Notes under the pieces: generated by a model
Told to the model about the DNA's origin: nothing
Database searches by the model: none
Seen by the model: only the letters and a program-made list of their open reading frames with translations
Shown: in pieces, positions 57,509 to 64,000 of the stretch
Layout of the letters: the number at the start of each line of letters is the position of its first letter
How positions within the stretch are numbered: position 1 is the first letter of the stretch
Assembly: GCA_002633005.1 (NCBI GenBank)
Contig: NMRA01000400.1
Span: 344,476-408,475 of the forward strand
Direction: 5' to 3'
Length of the DNA stretch: 64,000 bases
DNA from: Phoronis australis
Taxonomy: Eukaryota; Phoronida; Phoronidae
Made by a program: the position numbers and the translations under genes

Positions 57509-59569
57509 GTATGTCGACATATTTCTCTAATTTAAAAGTAAACTTGCCCGTTGATGTGATTAGTGCTTGACATTGGGTGAAAAATACGCTGCTTTCTCGA
57601 CGTAAGCATTAACAGTATTATTTTTTATCAACACAATTCGAGTTGTTGTTCTAAACTGCGAATCTTCTGTTATGAACCCAGTTTTCCGGATGAACTTTCC
57701 TGTGATCACGTCTATATATAAGTAGCAACATTAAGTTGTGCCACATCGCATGTTCAGAATGGTTTTTGATAGTACAGACTCTTCGCAGGGATGCATGTGC
57801 GTTTGAACTGCATATGTACATTATTGGAAACTTCAAAAGTAATCTAGAAAATAGTGAGAACAATTCAAGTAACACAAGCCATAGGTTTCCAATGACTTCA
57901 GATATCTCAAATGTAGAGACTTGGTTATAAAATAGATCAATCTGTTGTTGTCTAAATCAAGTTAAGCTGATACACTGCATGCACGAAACTAAATTGTGAA
58001 AGATTTATCAACATCAGCATCAAGTACGACCTATTCAAAGTAACTTCCCTTTCAACCGTTTCATAAGTCCGGGCCACATTTATGAAGAATAAAGGTGACA
58101 TTTAGATAGAGCAATTGGTTTGTTTTCATCTCCATTCAAATATTTGCGCAAATAGAATCCAGTGTCCGTGTCTTTTTTAACGCATTGGATTCGATGCAAC
58201 GGAGAACAATCAAAACAAAATGGTATTACTTCTATTTGTTAAAATTGATAAGATTGTCCTGGCAATCACCCGCGTGTCCAAATTATAGCTTTTAGTCATC
58301 AAGGGAAAGATGGGTGACATCTGTTGGTCGATTTAGTAATTCATTCCCCCGCATAAAATCCTAGACACACCAGTGCGTTCAATCAATTTCACTTATATGA
58401 TTTGAGTTTGAGGACAGGGGAGTTGGTCACTGTGTTAAAGAATGAAATTCCTCGTCGACTACTCCACACTGACACTGGCAAAACACCTTAACTGTCAAAA
58501 TATTTTCACCTATGGTCACCGTACGTCAATTTCAGTTAACTGGACCGATTTTTAATTAACACCACTTAGGAATTCACTTCAAACAGTGTTGGCTTTTTTA
58601 AGAAGCTAACCCAACCCATCCTGTTTCTGATGCGCATGATATCAAAAGGCTGGGGGCTAGGATGATTGAGGCCTCTTCCAGAGTATTGAGCGCAGAGGGA
58701 GGTTTACCTAGCAAAGTATAGGCCTACATGTACCTTGCCTTGGTCTGATTCAAGAAGTTGAAGTCAAAATCTTTCAAGTAAACCTGCGTGATATTGACCG
58801 TTTGTTGTAGTGTCAGCTGGATGTGACGATACTCCATACAAAGTCGTAATCTGCGCAGCCTTTGTTGTGATGGGTATGATCTCCACCATTGGCTAATTCT
58901 TCGAAGACATCACAGAGGGTCTCTATGAAAACCTGATTTATAGCTGTACCGCTATTTTTGAAAACAGAAAACGAAGTTCTCCAAAGTTGAAACAGTATTT
59001 CGAGAGTGCTAAACAAAATGTACAAATTGATAATATAACGTTTATTTTTATTTTTTCTTGAACAGGGTCTGTTTTTTCTCTTGCCCTCTTCCTCTGTATG
59101 ATGCTCAATGGTTACTGTTGAATGAACGTGTTAATTGTGATTAGAATTTAATGTAAGTATTCTTCTTGTTATTCCTCTAGTTGCTTTGATGATACTTGAA
59201 AGTCATCGATGACATATTTGTTTCTATTATTTTGTCGTCACTTGCAATTGTATTGTTATGATGTGTTGTCAGGTGATTTTTGTCGTTTCTTGTTTTTCTG
59301 ATATTCCTTCAAATGTTGCACCCTTTGTTCCTTTAAACATTGAAATAAAATTTCATGAAAAGAACATTCCTCGCCGTGGTTTTGCGAAGCTCGGGGTTTA
59401 ATGAAATCATCCGTATAACATACACGGATATTCCATTTTAACCCATATTTGTGTAAATGCAAGTTTTGTATACGTCACGTTATTTACTATCAACACGGGA
59501 AACTGAGTAGAGCCAATCGTTTTTCAACGGTAAAGGGCGTATACATGTGCATCCGTAGAAGCCGTATTT

Positions 59570-60250
59570 TACGGTCGGTGTAGTAACTTTCCGTGTAAGA
59601 CGCCACATTTGATTGGGTTCGTTCCTTTTGGTTATCTAAAACATTGATCCAAGGCGTCATTAATGAAAAAGCAGATTTACTGCTCTAAAAATCATAAACT
59701 TTTTCCGATGAAAACTCCGACCCACGGTGATCAGTCTTTTAGGACTGGTTAGTTTTAAACTGGCTCATAATGGGTCAGTTGCCTAGCAAGTAGCATATCT
59801 AACAAAATCTAGTTCAAATCAAATGTCAAAGTTATTGTCATTGATGAATACTGTATATGTACTCTGAGATATTTATCGGAAATTGTGACCTAGTATCCAG
59901 AATGTTTTTTTAACTACAGATTTCCTCGAATCTTTCTCGCTGGTAGCGTAAAGTCTTTCATGATTGGTGGGCAGTGTCCTGATGGAGTAAAATTCGCGTG
60001 CAGGACGTCAAACTTGATTGGGCTCGTTCATTTGGGTTACATAAAACATCATGGGTCACTTGCCCAGCAAGCAGCGTCTCCAAAGTATCAGACACAATCT
60101 AATTCAAATCAAACGAAAACGTTACAATTGTGGACGCATGCAGTATTTCTACACCTAGAACTACAAGATACAGGATATTGCGACCTTTTATTGAGCATGC
60201 GTTTTTTACCGACTACGTTCCCCGACTCTCCCTCGCTGATTTTTTGCTAT
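59570..60250 (+). repeat. Diverged local tandem duplication, about 400-bp offset
   Basis: GACGCCACATTTGATTGGG with GTTCGTTCC near 59600 recurs as GACGTCAAACTTGATTGGG with CTCGTTCA near 60004. Both are followed by GGTTA, TAAAACAT, a GGGTCA(G/C)TTGCC(T/C)AGCAAG word and TTCAAATCAAA in the same order. The intervals differ by indels. Confidence 0.75.
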
Positions 60251-61904
60251 ACTGTACTTAACTCAAGTTCTGCAAATCGGCAGTTTCCGACGTTACTTTC
60301 CAGTGCTATGGTCAACATGGATAATCTTTCTATTACTATTTTCATTCCAGAAGCCATAAACCACAGAAATAAACATAGAAAACAAAAGACACTCATTGAA
60401 GTTAAAAATGTCACTCTGCTACACGAAAAACCGTTCAGTTAACGGTACTACTTCGTGAATATTCAAATTTGTATCAAGCTTCACCTAGTGACTTCCAGGG
60501 GAACTGTGTGTACAAGTACAATCAGGAAAAGAAACTGTTTGTAAATAAATTGCGATTTTTAAATAAAACTCCACAACTGTTACACTTAAAAACAAGTGTG
60601 AACATATTAAAAACCTTATAATTCCAAATAGTGCGCAATCGATAGTTGATAGTGAATTAAACAAAATAATAATAACTGCCCTTTTTCATTAGGGTAACGA
60701 GGAAATATTACCATAAAAATAGTCTAACAAAAGGAGACTTTTGCGAGATTGCAATGCTAACTCACTTGTTCTCGGATGGTTTCCATCACACTGGAAAACG
60801 CGGGGTTGTTTGTAAACTAGAACTCCATTTGCATCTTCACAATTCAGTGAGACGTAGCATCTTTAAAGTCCTTATCTCAAAGGGCATTCTAGGTAAAAGA
60901 CGTAAAAATATATAACAAATTACGTAATGCGTAACAGCATAATGTTCACATCCTTTCTGTTATCAAAGTAAAAGCCTTTTTAGCACAGTTTTGTACCTTG
61001 GCCGAGAGCGGAAAATCATCGACCATTCTCGTCTATATCCGTGACCTGAGTTCCTGTGCGTCAGTTGAGGAACGATTCCTGAATGCCAGTCATGCTGGCC
61101 TTGAAAACGTAATGACATCACCGTGAGCGTAAATGCCTTGTTACTTTGTTTGGTTGTTTTTGATTCCAATTTTGGTTCTTTTTATACAAACTTGATTATT
61201 TATTGTCCAAATTTTACCTGTTCTTTGTATGTGACGAATGGTATTTAATGCATAATGATAATTTTGTGTAGCGTTGCAAAGTCTCCCGTAGCCAACGCTC
61301 GGCTACTGAGGCCAGTTCTGACTCATCGCGAAGGTACGTCAGATTAGAAATAGTACCCGTTTAGGTAATAAATTAGAGAAAAAAGTTTCTTGATCAACAA
61401 ATGTCTTGCCATTTTCGCCAAACCGTGAAATTGATGCAAAGTACGAGCCTGAAGTGAGCAATGGCCGTGTCGTGGTGACTACCCGGACGTGTGAGCGCAG
61501 TGCTTAATTGGCAGCAAATCGGCACCGGCTTTACTGGCCGTTAAAAATTTAAAATAGAAAATAAAACATCCACATACGGCGATGTGTCGACATAACAAAA
61601 ACAGTTTTACCTCAAAACAGCGAGCTCCACATCTGTGCTTGATTTTGCTGCCAGGATATAGTAACAGACGAAGTATCGATAATTCTTCGGTCTGTAGTCC
61701 TCGCCGTGACTGGATCTTCGCCGCGAAATGAAAATCACTTGCTAAATTGGCTTTGATTTCAATTATCAGGGAAATACATTTTCAAACCTCACAATAACAA
61801 AATCACAATATATACAGGGTATACTTCTTGTCTAAATATAAAAATTCCGCGCCGCAAACCACAGTTTAGTACAAATTCGTACTTGATAACCCTTACATAG
61901 GTTC

Positions 61905-62145
61905 GAGCTATAAACTCGAGTAAAAACTCGAGATTTTGACTAAAAAACTCAAAATTCCGAGTTCAAACTCGAACGTATGGCTGGGGTAACCAAGAGCAAC
62001 ACAGAATAACACAGTTATTTACGTGAACCATGACATACTCCGGCACAGACTAAATTAGTCACTTATCTTCATTTAACACCAAGGTAAAACGGAAAATGTT
62101 AAAATTAATTTCGAGTTCGACTAAGAGAGTAGATCCCAGACTCTG
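61905..62145. mobile_element. MITE family 1, partial diverged copy
   Basis: It retains the central ACTCGAGTAAAAACTCGA palindrome, the TTATTTACGTGA/ACATACTC middle and the ATTTCGAGTTCGACT right subterminal part. The terminal GGGCCC is lost. Confidence 0.75.
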
Positions 62146-63500
62146 ATACATATTAAAAATTTAGACATTCTGAGGGTTACTTTGAAAATAACCTAAAACA
62201 ACCTAAGTCCACTACCAACTCAAATCTTTTGTCATTTCTGTTTATTTATCCCCTTAACATTTCAACGACCAAATTTTTTCTAAATATAACTAGAAAAATG
62301 TCTTTTAAAAACCCGTTTCGTGAGAAAGAAAAGCTTCATTGCTCCTGTTTAATTAAATTGTTGATTAATTTTGTTTTTTTATTGTCAAGTTTTTCCCCGT
62401 GTGTGGGTGGGCGCAGGTTGTTACAGACCGGTGCTAATAGCTTTTGGTGCGACGTTTGACTGAAGACTGGTTCGAGTTTATCCTTTATTAATACCGACCG
62501 TACGTTCACTAGCCTACTTAAACAAAACGTCCGACGTAATGTCTGTTTATGCTCCAGCCAGTGCTGCTAAGTCTCTACTTGTGATGAACTTCTGAGTTTG
62601 GTGTATATTGTCGATATTAGCTTTAACTCAGCAGGAAACAGGTCACTTCATACCCAAATCAACCCGTACTCAAGTCAAATTTCAAAAGTATTTAAAAACT
62701 ACGTAATTTGGCAAAGCAGTGATTAAAATCAATCAATCGTGCCATATTGATGCAAAACGACTCAATATTATCCGTTATTTAGTGAATGAAAATGAAAATT
62801 TATTAGTACTGTTTTTAGCACGGGTATGAGTTGACTTGGGTGCCAGTTGGCTAAGGTACGAACTGACAGGAATACCCTCATATGTACAGCTCGTAAAAAG
62901 ACTGTGTTCCTTGGATTCTGTGTCTGGCCTGCTTGTGTTTGGACCGATCATCCAGATAATTCACTGAATAATCGGTCAGTGTGATGGCATTGAAATGCAG
63001 GTAGGGCACATAATCCAAAAACAAGATGACCATTTTCTTCAGTGTACATTGTTAATTTCTCAGTAACCATAACTCTGGGCATGGTGTAAGATATCTATCA
63101 AAATTATACTTTTTGTAATGTGCAGGGATGGAGGAGAGGTAATCTCCATACTCGAAGCACAGCTCGAAAACTGACCAAATGCATGCCACAATTCTTGTAA
63201 ATTCACTTGAATTGTGCAGTGTGGATGGTCAGGCTTTGAGTCTGAGTTTGGAGATTACACCCTGGGCCCAAGTGATTGTCCATCAATGTCATTATTGAAA
63301 TCAAATAGATGTTGGTATGCCGTGCGGTTACCGATGAATAAAAATATAAAATAGTCCACAGCACACCCTTGACAAGGAGTCCATCGCTCAAAACGTGAGG
63401 ATATTTTAATATATTTTACTACCGACACTCGTCGTCGTTTTAGTTTAACTATTTCTACTATAATGTAATTATTGACTACAGAATGCACCTATATCTGGAG

Positions 63501-63560
63501 CACCACCTTTAGCATTTTCAAGCTACTTTTACTCTCAGGTTTTGCTAAAAGGTGCATAGG
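63501..63560. repeat. Small imperfect inverted repeat
   Basis: CACCACCTTTAGCA is mirrored about 30 bp later by TGCTAAAAGGTG, followed by a repeated AGGTGCA word. Confidence 0.5.
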
Positions 63561-64000
63561 TGCACGTATTTCAGATGTAGGTGCAGCTTCACACATATGG
63601 TTGAAGAATAACAAAACACATATCAAATATTTTGAGAACTGACATTTTTATTGAGTTTTTACTCATTCAACATAGTTTGTTGTTGGTTTGCTTTCAAAGC
63701 AATCTTGTACAGTGTTGTTGGAACACTATCTTCAAAAGTTCTACTTTTATGTGTTTTTGAAATAAAAAATATTTAAGTGAAAGTGCAATTTAGAATACTT
63801 GCATGATTGTTAAGACTTGTGCGCATATCTGAAATTGTACATGTATGTTAACTTTCAAACAAAATTTGGTTTCAAGACTATTTTGCATACAAACCCATGG
63901 GCATCTTTTTCACTTTTGAGCACAAAACGCAAGGACGTCTACATGCATGTCTTATTTTGAGTGTTTACTCTCTGTCTTTTGATCATTCTTTTCACTTCCA

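Larger units (their letters stand above)
56400..57735 (+). repeat. Tandem duplication copy B (empty site)
   Basis: It aligns with copy A. It lacks the fold-back transposon and instead has about 350 extra bases (56577-56925) that include the TACCAAATGGGTA cluster. It ends near CCTGTGATCACG. Confidence 0.88.
57736..64000. other. Right-hand stretch, mostly unassigned
   Basis: No convincing gene. It contains a diverged local duplication (59570-60250), a partial family 1 MITE (61905-62145) and a small inverted repeat (63501-63560). A 160-codon plus frame at 59960-60442 overlaps the local duplication and has no recognised domain. Confidence 0.5.

Noticed and set aside
59256-59462. Minus-strand frame with a KEQRVQ word also seen in the LINE remnant at 28.6 kb
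   Set aside because: The shared word is only six residues and the rest does not align, so a second LINE remnant is not supported.
1-64000. CRISPR arrays, bacterial operons or phage genes
   Set aside because: Spliced animal genes and eukaryotic transposons dominate, and no spacer-repeat array was seen. The only regular tandem arrays are the 33-bp and 175-bp repeats, which have no spacers.

Overview
The window is animal nuclear DNA. Coding sequence is sparse and split by GT-AG introns, and most of the length is decayed mobile elements. The genes (an inositol/sugar transporter and a RING/B-box/NHL-type TRIM protein) and the repeats (DIRS-like tyrosine-recombinase retrotransposon, two non-LTR retrotransposon remnants, several MITE families) suggest a marine invertebrate, possibly a hemichordate or echinoderm. 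The species cannot be fixed from the sequence alone. Single N bases at 20811, 38692 and 49901 mark weak assembly points.

1-25 kb: the 5' part of an SLC2A13-like (proton/myo-inositol cotransporter) gene on the minus strand. Exon 1 (24924-24516), exon 2 (4720-4564) and exon 3 (3631-3517) join in phase. The gene runs off the left edge of the window. Its 19.8 kb first intron carries MITEs, a dispersed SINE-like core, a 33-bp minisatellite and a 1.0 kb DNA transposon with 5-bp target duplications.

25-32 kb: a non-LTR remnant touching the 3' end of an intact TRIM gene (31071-29116, minus, single coding exon, with a good splice acceptor just before the ATG), followed by a 400-bp MITE.

32.2-37.6 kb: an 84-bp-arm palindrome and then a 5.06 kb DIRS-like element with identical 41-bp inverted termini. 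Reverse transcriptase, RNase H, a methyltransferase-type region and tyrosine recombinase run leftward. The gag-like gene runs rightward, head-to-head with pol, and appears to contain a spliceosomal intron. The pol is broken by frameshifts and by a MITE inserted in the RT.

41.3-44.5 kb: a decayed second TRIM copy whose 5' end is cut by a 5'-truncated L1-type LINE.

47.1-53.6 kb: a 6.5 kb element with long diverged terminal inverted repeats and a broken minus-strand gene of the transposon-associated FEN/PIN-like nuclease class. Its 3' half is directly duplicated, and the second copy starts at an N.

53.6-57.7 kb: a tandem duplication. Each copy has a TATA box and a 36-nt mini-exon. One copy holds a 1,172-bp fold-back transposon whose exact empty site survives in the other copy.

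57.7-64 kb: mostly unassigned, with a diverged local duplication and a partial MITE.
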